64,000 nt of DNA from Eucalyptus grandis (taxonomy: Eukaryota > Streptophyta > Magnoliopsida > Myrtales > Myrtaceae), in the NCBI RefSeq assembly GCF_016545825.1, contig NC_052619.1, positions 45,165,682 to 45,229,681 of the forward strand, read 5' to 3'. Each line of letters begins with the position of its first letter. Positions within the stretch are counted from its first letter, which is position 1. This document shows, piece by piece, positions 1-10,883 of this stretch. The notes under the pieces are model-generated. The model was not told the DNA's origin. It did no database searches and saw nothing but the letters and a program-made list of their open reading frames with translations. Position numbers and translations under genes: made by a program.

Positions 1-1560
1 TGGTCTTGCAATCTTGGAGAAATCCCTTATGAATCGCCTATAAAACCTTGCATGTCATAAAAATCTTCAAAGTAATTTCACAGAAGTAGGGGGTGGCAGT
101 TGGAGATAACTTCAATTTTGGCTTGGTCCACCTCAATACCTCTAGAAGAGATTTTATAGCCTAATACCATCCATTCTTGCACCATAAAATGACATTTCTC
201 CCAATTTAGTACAAGGTTAGTCTCTTCGCATCTTTTAATACTAAAGCTAATTATGCAAACATGAATAAAAAGATTTACCAAAAACAAAGAAATGATCCAT
301 GAAAATTTCAATGTATTTCTCTATCATGTTGGAAAAATAGCAATCATGCATCTCTGAAAAGTAGTAGGTGCATTACAAAGATCAAAATGCATCATTCTAT
401 ATGCAAATATACCATAAAGACAAGTGAATGTAGTATTTTCTTGATCATCGGGTGTAATAGAGATTTGGTTTTACCCTAAATATCCATAAAAAATAATAAT
501 AATATTCATGCTTTGCAAGTTTCTCTAAAATTTAATCAATAAAAGGTAAAGAAAAGTTACAAGTGGCATCATTCAATTTTCTATAATCTATGCAAACTTG
601 CCAACTTGTAACCATTCTAGTTTGAATTAATTCATTATTTTCATTGGTTATAATAGTCATACCTCTCTTTTTCGGCACTACTTGCAAGGGACTCACTCAA
701 TCATTGTAAAAAAAAATTGGATAGATAATACTTGTATTGAGTAGCTTAATCACTTTACTTTTCACAACTTCTTGTATTTTCGGATTGAGCCTCCTTTGTG
801 ATTGGATGATCGGTTTGTATTGCTTCTTCATCAAAATTTTGTGCATGCAAATTGAAGGGCTTATTCCCTTTATGTCCGTAATGGTCCATCCAATGGCACT
901 CTTGTGCTCTCTAAGCACTCTAAGTAACTTTTCCTCCATCACCCCTATTGAAATAATTACTGGATAAGAAGCACCATCAAGGAAAGCATATTTTAAATGG
1001 GAAGGTAATGGTTTAAGCTCAAGAGTTGGTGGTTCTACAATGAAGGGTCTTCTTTGCATTTGATTTCAACTTTTCAAATTTTGGTGTTTTCCATCTCGGA
1101 TATGGTGGATTTGCTTCTAAAAATTCCACGGTCTCTCCGATTTCTTCTTTCTTAACCTCTTCCTCCTTTGGCCAAACCAAACATGCCTCTATAGAGTATT
1201 GAATTGTGGTCAATTTAAATATGGTCTCCACTTCCCTATCTATGGTGTCCATCTACAAGCATTCACTCGGTCCCTTCAAGTTTTCATGGCCTTGAATACA
1301 TTGAAGGTGATCCTATCTTCTTCTACTCTAAGGATCAATTTTCTTTGTTTTACATCAATGAGAGCTCTTCTTGTGGCTAGGAATGATTGGCCCAAAACAA
1401 TTGGAACTTCATAATCCTCCTCTATTTCTAGAACAATGAAATTTGCTGGGAAGATAAATTTATCCACTTTTACTAAAACATCCTCCACCATGCCTCTTGA
1501 GTATTTGATAGATTTATCTGCCAATTGTAGAGACACGATGGTCGCTTTTTCTTCCCCCAC
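1..1560 (-). mobile_element. Ty3-gypsy pol relic (protease to reverse transcriptase), Athila-like
   Basis: Read on the minus strand, this holds the middle of a gypsy polyprotein. The end of the aspartic protease domain comes first (1560-1276, with a VLGQSFLATRRALIDV-type block). It is followed by the protease-RT linker and the RT fingers (1059-697, with LPSHLKYAFL, SAIGWTITDIKGISP and QRRLNP). Next come a CIDYRKLNDAT block (about 640-600) and the RT connection (311-78, ending near LGYKISSRGIEVD) followed by a YRRFI motif. These blocks are typical of Athila-type envelope-class plant gypsy elements. Many stops and small frameshifts separate them, and the RT catalytic YxDD segment is not recognisable. 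The element runs off the left edge. It joins directly to a copia gag relic at about 1.6 kb, so the two are pieces of different elements. Confidence 0.85.
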
Positions 1561-1639
1561 ACCTAAATACCGAATAAGGCATTAGGTTATACTACTACCA
1601 AGAAGGCAACAAGGCTCTCGATGTTGTTCTCTGCCTCGA

Positions 1640-2246
1640 ATCGTTAGTGCTTGTGCAACCCTTATACCAGATCGTTATCTCACAACTTTATCTATCACTC
1701 CTTGGAGAATAGAGCAGACTTTACCTCTTCTAAGATAATTATAGTACACTCCTACAATAGCGAATCGGTAGAGTGCCCCCATGACTTGGTAAAGAAGTTA
1801 ACAACATATTCTTCATCATCAAGTATCTTACTGGCGTTCTTTAATCCATCATGAATTTATTGAATTTATCTAGGTGACTTCTGATAAATGCACCTTTAGT
1901 ATATTTAAATTGAAACATCATTTTCAACATGTACACATGATTGTTTAAACCCTTCTTTACATAGAGTGCCTCAAGTTTTTTTATTTATTTATAATACTAT
2001 GGCATCCTTCTTCTCAGCTACCTCTATTAAAATCTCATTCAACAAGTTCAACAAGATTGTGCTCTTTGTTTTTTCCATTACTCTACTCTCTTAGAGGCTT
2101 TCATTATAATCGACAACTCATCTGCATCATCCAGTGCCTTGGCCAAACCTTGGGCTGTCAACAATGCCTGCATTTTGATACTCCATAACCCAAAGTTGTT
2201 CTTCCTGTTAAACTTCTTAATTTCAAATTTCGCCTCAGACATAATT
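1640..2246 (-). mobile_element. Ty1-copia gag relic
   Basis: Translating the minus strand from an ATG at about 2243 gives a copia-type Gag N-terminus. It begins with an acidic start, then KFNRKNNFGLWSIKMQALL, then a GLAKALDD stretch, which is the usual 'F.G.N...W...M...L' Gag pattern. Further on, the frame is broken by several stops and shifts, but a HLDKFNKFMMD-like and ILDDEEYVVNF-like trace continues to about 1.65 kb, where Gag would normally read 'LDEFNKI..DL...I.DED'. No zinc knuckle or pol follows, because the sequence switches to gypsy protease. The family A repeat begins one base beyond 2246, so it inserted immediately 5' of this gag start codon. Confidence 0.7.
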
Positions 2247-3341
2247 TGTCACACCCCGATCCTCGAGCGTGTAACCATCCCTCGGTGATCGATGAAATTT
2301 GTGACGTCACAGAACGCGTCGCCGATCCATTCATTTTATTGCATATGCGGAAGCGAATTAAAATCCCTTGACAACAAATGGCATGAGATAGGAAAGTAGG
2401 ATAATCACAACAAACCAAACACTTTTATAAACAAACTGAGTTTATAAACAAGGGTCTACAAAATATTAGCTTTAAATAAGGAACTATCTTACGATTTACT
2501 AGTTGGACACGTTCACTGATCCTTCGGACTCCACCGGCTTCGGGGGCATCGGGTCCTCCACAGCTCCATCAGGAGGGTTAACTTCTCCCTCGCCAAAAGT
2601 GGCATCGACAACCATCGTGGGGATCTCAAAATCCTGAAGGGGACCCACTTTGTACCAATTGAGTCCATGACGGAACCACGCCCTGAATCGATGAGGTATC
2701 CTCTTAGGTAGGCTCTCATCGACCCAGACGGTGGTCACAATCAACTCATAAACCTAATGACTACCAGGGATCCAAACATCTATCCCACATTCAGCAATAG
2801 CCCGTGGTTGTCCAAAACGTTTCGGAGGAACTGCCATATAAGGACTTGAAAATATTGAGCCCATGACGGGGTGAGACAATGTCTTAGTAAGTTCACCCCC
2901 TAAACTTCGACTAGGAAGGAAATACGCCTAAGGGATCCTAACCACACAGCCACACAATCATAGAGACCTACCTCATCTCAAATCCTTATTGCACGCCAGT
3001 ACAGTTTATATCACAGACATAAGCAATATTCACACATAGTCAATTGGAACGCCACAATTCATCTTCTCAAACAGCCACAGGGGTCCCCATTATAAGGTTA
3101 AATCGTTATGACACATCTCATTCCATGCCACAATTTTGTCCTATAATCCAGTGCATCAATTTCACTCAACATGCGTTCCAATTGTTAATCACCACCATAC
3201 ATAGGCATGGCTTACTTGAAGTTTGGCGGTCTTCTAGCATAGTAGTATTAAGCGATAATTGATTTTCTAGTTTCACTAATCGTGGTAAAAATTGTTTTGC
3301 TGTATCCAATGGTGTCTATGTTACAACCAAGCGAGACTAAC
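2247..3341 (-). repeat. Family A repeat, 3'-terminal 1.1 kb, inverted (copy A0)
   Basis: This begins TGTCACACCCCGA on the plus strand, which is the reverse complement of the family A 3' terminus (compare the end of A1 at 6362, GGGGTGTGACA). The rest matches the reverse complement of about 5480-6362 with many substitutions. An example is the shared block around ATTATAAGGTTAAATCGTTATGACAC. The copy is cut off at 3341, where A1 inserted, and I do not find its other part after 6367. It contains no coding sequence. Because A0 and A1 face each other, the region looks at first like one long terminal-inverted-repeat transposon. Confidence 0.75.
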
Positions 3342-6300
3342 TGTGACATCTTGATGTTCAACCATTTTTCCATTAAATGAAATTGGTTTTTCATCAACGT
3401 GCCTATAGTCTTTTTCTCTGAGCTAATTACTCATGAGATAACTAATCTATCAGGTGAAGCTGCTAAGGGATATAAACGCGACAGACTTGAAAATTCGATT
3501 AAAAATCGACTGCTTGACCGTGCTAATTGGCAATGGTTAATACAGCACTGTTAAAATCGATTAGAGATCTGAAATAAGTCGATTCGACAAGAAGCACATA
3601 ATTAAATTGTGGGTGATTCCACCTGATTGCAAAATTCGCGTCGAACGACACTAAACCGATTTTTCTGTTGATTATGTACCTGCTACCTGTAATTGAAATT
3701 TTGAGATTTTTACGACAATCGAGAGTCGCCTATGAGTCGGAGATGCACAACATGGATCGAAAATAATCAATCATGGGTTAAACGCGCTAAAATTTCTTAA
3801 AAGCTACCCAGTAAGTTAGGTCACACTAAAATCGCGTCTAATTGAAATTCATTATGAAATTGAACCCGATTTTAGGAATCGAAAGTTCGGGTGTGTCACG
3901 ATTTATTTTTGGGACGTCGACTCATCCTTTCAAGAATTTTCAGCGAGCCCATAGTTTTGGCTGAAAATAAAAATTCGGCAAATTAAATTCAAGAAATTCG
4001 GAGGGGCATTTTCAAGTAAATTTTTGGCCTTCAAGATGGATCAAATGATGAAGGAAATTGTGGAATTGGTATGGGCTTCCTCCTCAGCAAATTTGGCCAT
4101 TAAATAGAAGTTATTTGGTGTGAAATTAAAGATGGAAATCAGCAAATTCGTAGGGTTGTTGCAAGGGGTTTGTTTGGTCTTTAATTTGGCTTCAATTGGT
4201 GAAGATTGGTGAGGAAATTGGCCTTGGGTGACCAGATTGATCAAGGTTGGCTGAAGATAAGAGTGAAAATCACTCAAGTGCCTTAGATATTTTGGGTTGA
4301 CTTGCTTGCTTCTTGTCCCTCTTGGTTCCCCCTCCTTCTCCCTTGATACCAGACTGAAACCCTCCTCTGTCCAGCAGCTTCTTCTTCTTGTTCTTCATTG
4401 TTGATTCTACAACAACCTAGAACAAACCAGCTCAACCAGCTTGTTGAAACCATAGCTCCCCGACGCTATTTTCAGTTGTGCTCGAGCTCGACCACTCGCT
4501 TGTTCTACTTAACCCATCCCCGTGCCCGTCCACGCTGTCCCTTATGTTCCATCGAGCGGCCAGTCGAGCCGCCTTGCTCATCCTTATCACTACTTGCTTT
4601 GCCCGGCTTAGCCAGCTGCCTCCACTTTCCCTCCTCGCACCGAGCCCCTGTCTAGCTCTTCGGTTCAACCCCATAAATTCAAAGGCTAGCTCAAGTTGTG
4701 AGCCTTGTGGCTATTTTCAGCCCTTTCCCGGCCTCCTTTGATGTCGCCGTAGACCCGAGTTGTGGTCGTCGTCGCACCGCTGTCGCCGTGAACCGGTTTT
4801 CGCACTAAACCGGTGAGTTAACCTCCTAAGCTCTAATTAGGGGTTAATTGCACTTAGTAGAAGGTTAGCTTAGGCTAAGTATGGATTAGGGGGATTGGTT
4901 AGCTTAAGTTAAGATTAGAGTAATTTAGTTAGGCCAACTATTTAGTTAGTTTAGTTTAGTTAGGCCAACTAGTTAGTTAGGTGGATTAGTTAGGTTATTT
5001 AGTTAGCCTATTAGATTAAATTAGTTAGGTTGGTTAGATTAATTAGTTAGTTCAATTAGATTAGTCCGGTTAGGTTATTTAATTTAATTAAGGGTTTTAA
5101 TTTAAATATTTTTCAATTTATTTAATTAAATGCAATTTATTTAATTGTTTATTAATTAACGTATATTATATCGAGATAACCGGTTGTCAGAATTTTGTGT
5201 TGATCGTCATGGTTTTATTGGTTTGTGTAATTGATAGCAAATTTGTGCAATTGGATGCTTGGTGATAATTTTTAATTATAATTTCAAAAATATAGATTTT
5301 TGGTATTTAATTAGAAAAATACCGGGTATTGGTTTTTTACGCCAAATTTTTTTTTAAGTACTATATAAAATTGTGGAATTTTTAAAAGAGAGTATAACAC
5401 GTTTTATGGTTCAATCTGATTGTGTGTCCACATACAATTATTTTACCGGAGTATTTTTAATATGAAGAAAATATGCCAAGTGCATTATTTGAAATTGAGG
5501 CATTTGAGTGCAAAGCGCAATGTTCTTGGCTGAGATTGGATGTGCGTGTGATTGCTATGAGAACCCGTCACCCGATGAAATTTGGGTGGGTGATGCTCCT
5601 ATATGGAATGCCCCACTTCAACGGATGCCAGATCGCGGTAGAGGCTGGACCGATACTCCTTCAGGAATGCCATCTAGATGTAGACATTGCCGTGCTTGAT
5701 GGGGCGAGACAATGCCCGGTTATGCTAGATGACTGCAGACTATTGAGTTGGACATGACCAATGTGTCATAATAACAGGACACATGTGAATGATTGGAATA
5801 ACCACGCCTGATTATGAGACAAAATTGTGTGGTACGGAATGTGACGTGTTATAACGATTTGGCTTTATAATCGAGACCCCGTGATTGATTGATATATGTT
5901 ATATGAGCTGTACTATGCATGGAGGTACTGAGGTGAGGTAAGTCTTATATGATGTGTGTTTAGACTGCCTTTAGGTGAATTTTCATCTTAAACGGGGTTT
6001 AGGGTGTGGACTCGCTGAGATTTTTATCTCACCCTGTCATGGTTTAAATATTTTCAAGTTCTTAGATGGAGAATTCGGAGCCCAAGGTTGGAGGGTCCGG
6101 TGTGTAGGTGGCCTAGGGTTTTCTTTTGGACAGAGACTTATTAATACGAACCCTTAGGTTAACTTGGCATGTATATGAAGTGTGTTTTGTGAAAATTGGT
6201 TGTCCTACTTTTCTATCCCATGTTTGATTGTTGTCTGGAGTTTGTTCAGTTCGCTTCCGCATGTGCATAAAAAGAAAAGGGTCGACGCATCCTGGGAACG

Positions 6301-6362
6301 TCGCAAAAATTTTTGGTCGGCTGCTGAGTGATGTGTGCGTGCCTAGGGTTTGGGGTGTGACA
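3342..6362 (+). repeat. Family A repeat, complete copy A1 (probable solo LTR, 3.0 kb)
   Basis: The copy starts TGTGACATC and ends GGGGTGTGACA, and it is flanked by the direct repeat CTAAC (3337-3341 and 6363-6367). TG...CA ends with a 5-bp target duplication are the signature of LTR retrotransposon integration. No second internal terminus is visible, so a solo LTR is the simplest reading. Its internal order is a 5' part rich in TCGATTAAAAATCGACTG-type sequence, a CT-rich leader near 4.3-4.4 kb, a possible splice-donor-like ACCGGTGAGTTAAC at 4808-4821, an AT-rich tract of TTAGTTAGG repeats (4.85-5.1 kb), and a final 0.9 kb matching A0. ORFs here look like chance readings. The same family recurs at 49395-56065 and 60611-63426. 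Confidence 0.75.
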
Positions 6363-6367
6363 CTAAC

Positions 6368-6493
6368 ATTTCCTAAGATTGATGTAATTTGTTGTAGGTC
6401 GACCATGAAGTTGATTTGTTTATCATGGCAACGGAAGATACAGACCGAGAAACGTTTGCACATGATATATCTATATTTTGGTAAAGGGTAAGA
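6368..6493. other. Unassigned spacer
   Basis: About 125 bp between the family A target duplication and the plastid insertion. I recognise nothing in it. Confidence 0.5.
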
Positions 6494-7163
6494 CAATTTG
6501 ATAATGATCGAGTGACATTGCTTCTTCAGCCCAAACCAAGGAATCCCTTAGATATGATGCAAAATGGATCTTGTTCTATTGTTGGTAAGAGATTTCTCTA
6601 TGAAAAATACGAATCGGAGTTTGAAGAAGGGGAAGGAGAAGGAGTCCTCGACCAGCAACATATAGAGGAGGACTTACTCGATCACATAGTTTGGGCTCCT
6701 AGAATATGGCGCCATTGGGGCTTTCTATTTGATTGTATCGAAAGGCCAAATTCATTGGGATTTCCTTACTAGGCAACGCCATTTTGGGGCAAGCGGATCA
6801 TTTATGATGAAAATGAGGAGCTTCAAGAGAATGATTCGGAGTTCTTGCAAAGTGGAACCATGCAGTATCAGGCACGAGATAGATCTTCCAAAGAACAAGG
6901 CTTTTTTCGAACAAGCCAATTCATTTGGGACCCTGTAGATCCACTCTTTTTCCTATACAAAGATCAGCCCTTTCTCTTTGTGTTTTCACATTGAGAATTC
7001 TTTGCAATTGAAAAGATGTCAAAGGGGCTTCTTACTTCCCAAATAGATTCCCCTACATCTATATATAAACGATGGTTTATCAAGAATACGCAAGAAAAAC
7101 ACTTCGAATTGTTGATTCATTGCCAGAGATGGCTTAGAACCAATAGTTCATTATCTAATGGAT
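6494..7163 (+). pseudogene. ycf2: Nuclear plastid DNA insertion: internal fragment of ycf2
   Basis: A single reading frame from 6494 translates to a colinear stretch of about 222 codons of the large plastid protein Ycf2. It has [12 protein letters not shown], then [14 protein letters not shown], an EEGEGEG run, [61 protein letters not shown] and [12 protein letters not shown]. Ycf2 normally exceeds 2000 residues, so this is a small internal piece near its C-terminal half. There are no frameshifts but two internal stops, TAG at 6770-6772 and TGA at 6992-6994. These most likely arose from a tryptophan TGG and an arginine CGA, both C-to-T type changes on one strand or the other. That fits silenced, methylated nuclear plastid DNA. 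It cannot encode a product here. Confidence 0.93.
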
Positions 7164-8650
7164 AAGAATATATAGTTTTAACCAATAATTATAAAAGATC
7201 CAGCGTCACAAAACTTACACTCAACAAGACAACAAGTTAGAGAGAGTGGAAGGGAGCTGAATGCAAAAGAGGACCACAAGAGTGGGCTTGAGGAAGCAGA
7301 AATAGCCAAAACAATGGCGAAAGGAAAAGGAAAGCAGCGTGAGGCCACATAAGACTAGATGAATCACAATCTACGCCTGCATCCGCTAACAAGAAAAGTG
7401 AAGAGCCATCAAGGAAGCACCCACGCGGAGGAAGAGCATCCAAACATCAAACACCAGGCTAGGGCCCTGCCGAAGTAGAAGACTCCCCAACTGAAAAAAT
7501 GATTGAATCAATACCCCAGCTACGCTACAATCTCCGGTTTCTATAAGTATCATCCACACTCCAGAATGTGGTGGCCATGTCTCTGATGACTTTGATGAGT
7601 CCACACTCATGATATTTGTGAATCTTGAGACCACTATTGGACACAGAAGAAATAAGAAAATAAAATGCATGGACTAAATAACAGTGTTGTACTGTAGTAA
7701 GGACTCAACTTCTTTGAGGAAAAGGTGGGTGTTCGTAAAGGAAGGTAAATGGACGAAACAGGCAAAATATGTTGACACCATTTGATCAGAACATCATATA
7801 TAAGCAGATGAACATGTGAACCTTCAGCATTTTCATTTTATGGAAAGATATGGATGGATTCTTTAAATGATGCAAACTCAAGAGGATAGCTGTGCCTTGG
7901 GAGGAGCTTTAAAAGAGGACCCCTTTTTTAAAGCAAAGTAACGTGAGAAACCAGGCGACACATTGTCCAGCCTTTATCTATTCGAAGCAAAAGGTTTACT
8001 CTTGATGGTTTGGCATGCTAAGCCTTTTGTACTAGGTGACTTCACGTTCTTTTAGAAGCTATAAGGCTGGGAAGGTTTGTGATGATCTCGTCTACCGTTT
8101 TTTAGTCTATTGGATTGCAAATGAGATGCTTGACAGAAGAAAGAGCAGGAAAGAAAGAGGATTATTTATTCGACTGGACTCTTGATTTCCCTCTTTTTTT
8201 CTAATGCCTTTCCTTTGCCCATTACTGCTCATAGGATGAGTTAGTGGCCTGGTTGTGTATGACGTCTGGAGCCAGCGGCTAGATTCCGTCTGAGGAAAAT
8301 CTGAGGATGAAAGTGAAGGAGAAGAAGAGACTAGGGTTTTGAAGCACGCTCGTGCCATCACAGGAACCATCTGAGTTCCACCAAATGAGATTTGAAGATG
8401 GGACGAAGTCCAAATCTGACTTGTATATAGAATTTTGACTGTATATGCTCAAAATGTTTTAAGCATTAATCCGGAAAAAGAAGTATTTTTCGTATGTTAT
8501 TGAAGTCTTATAATCTTTTGGAAGCTTTGTAACTTTTGTTTTGTATTATAGAAAGGGGATTGGACAGGGTTGAAACCTACCTTGCTGTCAGAATGTTCAG
8601 TTTAAGGAGTCAACGAAGTATCAACTGTTCTTTAGGTAAGTCCGTCCTAG
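7164..8650. other. Intergenic, partly duplicated at 34.1 kb
   Basis: No gene is supported here. A stretch near 7600-7680 (GTGAATCTTGAGACCACTAT...) matches about 34120-34190, so this is part of the duplicated SEO flank. A minus-strand reading frame at 8107-8370 starts MVPVMARACFKTLVSSSPS, contains a serine-rich and arginine-containing start, and then runs into a low-complexity tail. It resembles an organelle-targeting first exon, but no continuation is visible, so I do not call a gene. Confidence 0.5.
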
Positions 8651-8654
8651 CTCC

Positions 8655-9138
8655 ACCAGAATGAGACCGGCTCCAAAGTACGTTTATTGAAATATACTAC
8701 GGTGTGAAGGATGAAATTAGAGAGCTCACAATTTCTTTTTGTGACTCAAATAGAAACATCTCAGTGCGCTGAATTTGGACTCCGATCTCTAAGATGAGGT
8801 AATAAAATGACACATTGTCTCACCTTGTGGAAATAACATGAAAACCTCTAGATGTTATCACTAGAAAGTCTGATCTTGTATGCCTCGAAAATGTAAGTTA
8901 TGAACCATATTAAGATCGTAAAAGCTTTATATTCAGAGCACACGGTGTCTGCATGCAGAGTTCATCAAATGTGCACAGTACACATACGAGCATATTACAT
9001 ACTCCAACCACACAAAACCAAAAGCAACATCAAACCAGCAAGGAAAGAAATAACGGGAAAATGCAACCGAGCTAAACAGTCCGTGTTTATTCTGGAGCGC
9101 TGACCAAAGGTTTTGGGCTCGATGGCCTCGTTGGCTAG
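8655..9138. repeat. 3' flank of SEO copy 1, duplicated at 35110-36850
   Basis: This lies downstream of the minus-strand SEO gene. It aligns to the flank of copy 2: GTACGTTTATTGAAATA at 8681 against 35110, TGTTATCACTAGAAAGTC at 8854 against 35573, and GTCTGCATGCAGAGT at 8946 against 36580. The site GAACCATATTAAGATC near 8901-8916 is the unoccupied version of the site where a MITE sits in copy 2, which fixes that insertion to the nucleotide. Confidence 0.8.
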
Positions 9139-10843
9139 TCAATGCGCACCGTGGCAGCACTCGAAGGTGATGATGGTCTTCAGGTATCGATTGCAGTTGC
9201 GGCACTTGATTTTGTCCGGTATGTTGCCAACCATGCTGGGGATATAGAAATGATGGCAGAGGGACTTGTCGACAACCTTATCGTAGTATGCTTTGAAGTC
9301 GGTCTCGAAAGTCTCCGCATTGATATTTTTGAACCACTGCTGATGCTGCGACAGCACCATCTCAAAATCCGTGAGACCAACAATCAAGACACGGCATGTT
9401 AAAAGAACAAGAATATAAATTGATTATGTTAAGAAATTTTTAATCTATCATGCAGATAATTCTCGTGTGAATTCGTGGAAGTCTGCAATAGTTGAAGCTC
9501 GTTCTACTTGATATTGTCCATACTGTACAGGTTTGTGCTTGGCCAAGCGTGTTAAATATAAACCATTTGTTAATCTAGTCAAACAAAATTATAGTTGAGG
9601 TTGCGTCCTCCTTCGTCCCTATTTGGAGGAAGATTTCTGATTAGACATTGATTGTAGAGTGCGTGTATAGACATCACCTAAATATAAACTGAACTAAAAC
9701 AAAAGTGAGCCATACTGCATTTGTAGGAAGGTCCAAACCAATCAGAAGTCTGGTTGGAGGAAGGTCCTTTTAACTAGGGAAAAATATGAAGATACGGTCC
9801 AAACCATACTGCATTTGTAACTTATGCTTAGTTCGACATCAGGGAAGACCGAGTTGTTCACCACAAGCTTGAACCAGTTGGTCACTTGGCTGCGCCAGAG
9901 CTCATTGCGCTTTCCCAACGTGAATGGGAAGGCATTGATACCCCAAATGTGTATCATCGACATCACATGAAAGTTCTCCACCTGCCCCCGTCGGTTCAGC
10001 ACGACAACCTGAGTCTGCTCACTAAATTTCCACTTCTTCCTGATGAACTTTGCTGCTATCTTGCTGACCATGGATTTGCATGAGTACCATAGCATCCGAG
10101 ATCTCTTGTCCTGGAACTGCTTCCGTGTCTCCTCATTATGTACCTCAACCAAAGGAACCCACATGATTTCGTAATTACTAGATTTGAAGATGCTTGCATT
10201 GTAGATGCCGGTAATGGTTCCTAGTTCATCGTCGGACAAGCTCAGGTTTGATATAAGCAGCATCACGCTCTTGTTCTTCAACTCCTTCACCTCCACCTAT
10301 AACAAAAAGTGATCAAACCATGCTGTTCTGTTTGCATTTTGAGGAAGTTAATGGCCTGTACGTTGATATGCATTCCCTTCTCGTGACATTAATGTACAAT
10401 AATGGCCAGTAATCAAAGTAAATGAAGATCATTGGGACTGAGAAGCTAACCGTTTTCCTCTTGGAACATTGATAAACTGTCAAGTCGTTCTTGGTGCAAA
10501 ACAAGTTGACCATGAGCTCCACAATGCTAGTACCAGATCGGGAAAGTTCCTTGATCTTCTTATATAAACTTTGCTCCTCTGCATAACGTAAAACACTGTA
10601 ATTTTTAGTACAATATATGTATATCAAGCAAAAAGTTATCAGCGTACACCAAAAGGAATCTGGAGCGAATGACTTTTCGTTTGATAGCAACAATGATCTC
10701 ACCATTCACACGCTTGATTTCTTCTTCCACTTCTTTCTTGAAGGATTCATATATCCCTGTGACTCGGTTCGAGAAGGTTAACAGATCTTGCCCTAGGAAC
10801 CTGAAGTCATCAAGAAATAGATTAAGCATTGAAGTGAAACGGT

Positions 10844-10883
<40 letters not shown>

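Noticed and set aside
2247..6362. A 4.1-kb transposon with long terminal inverted repeats (TGTCACACCCC...GGGGTGTGACA)
   Set aside because: A1 (3342-6362) has its own TG...CA ends and CTAAC target duplication. The inverted appearance comes from a second, oppositely oriented partial copy (A0) next to it.
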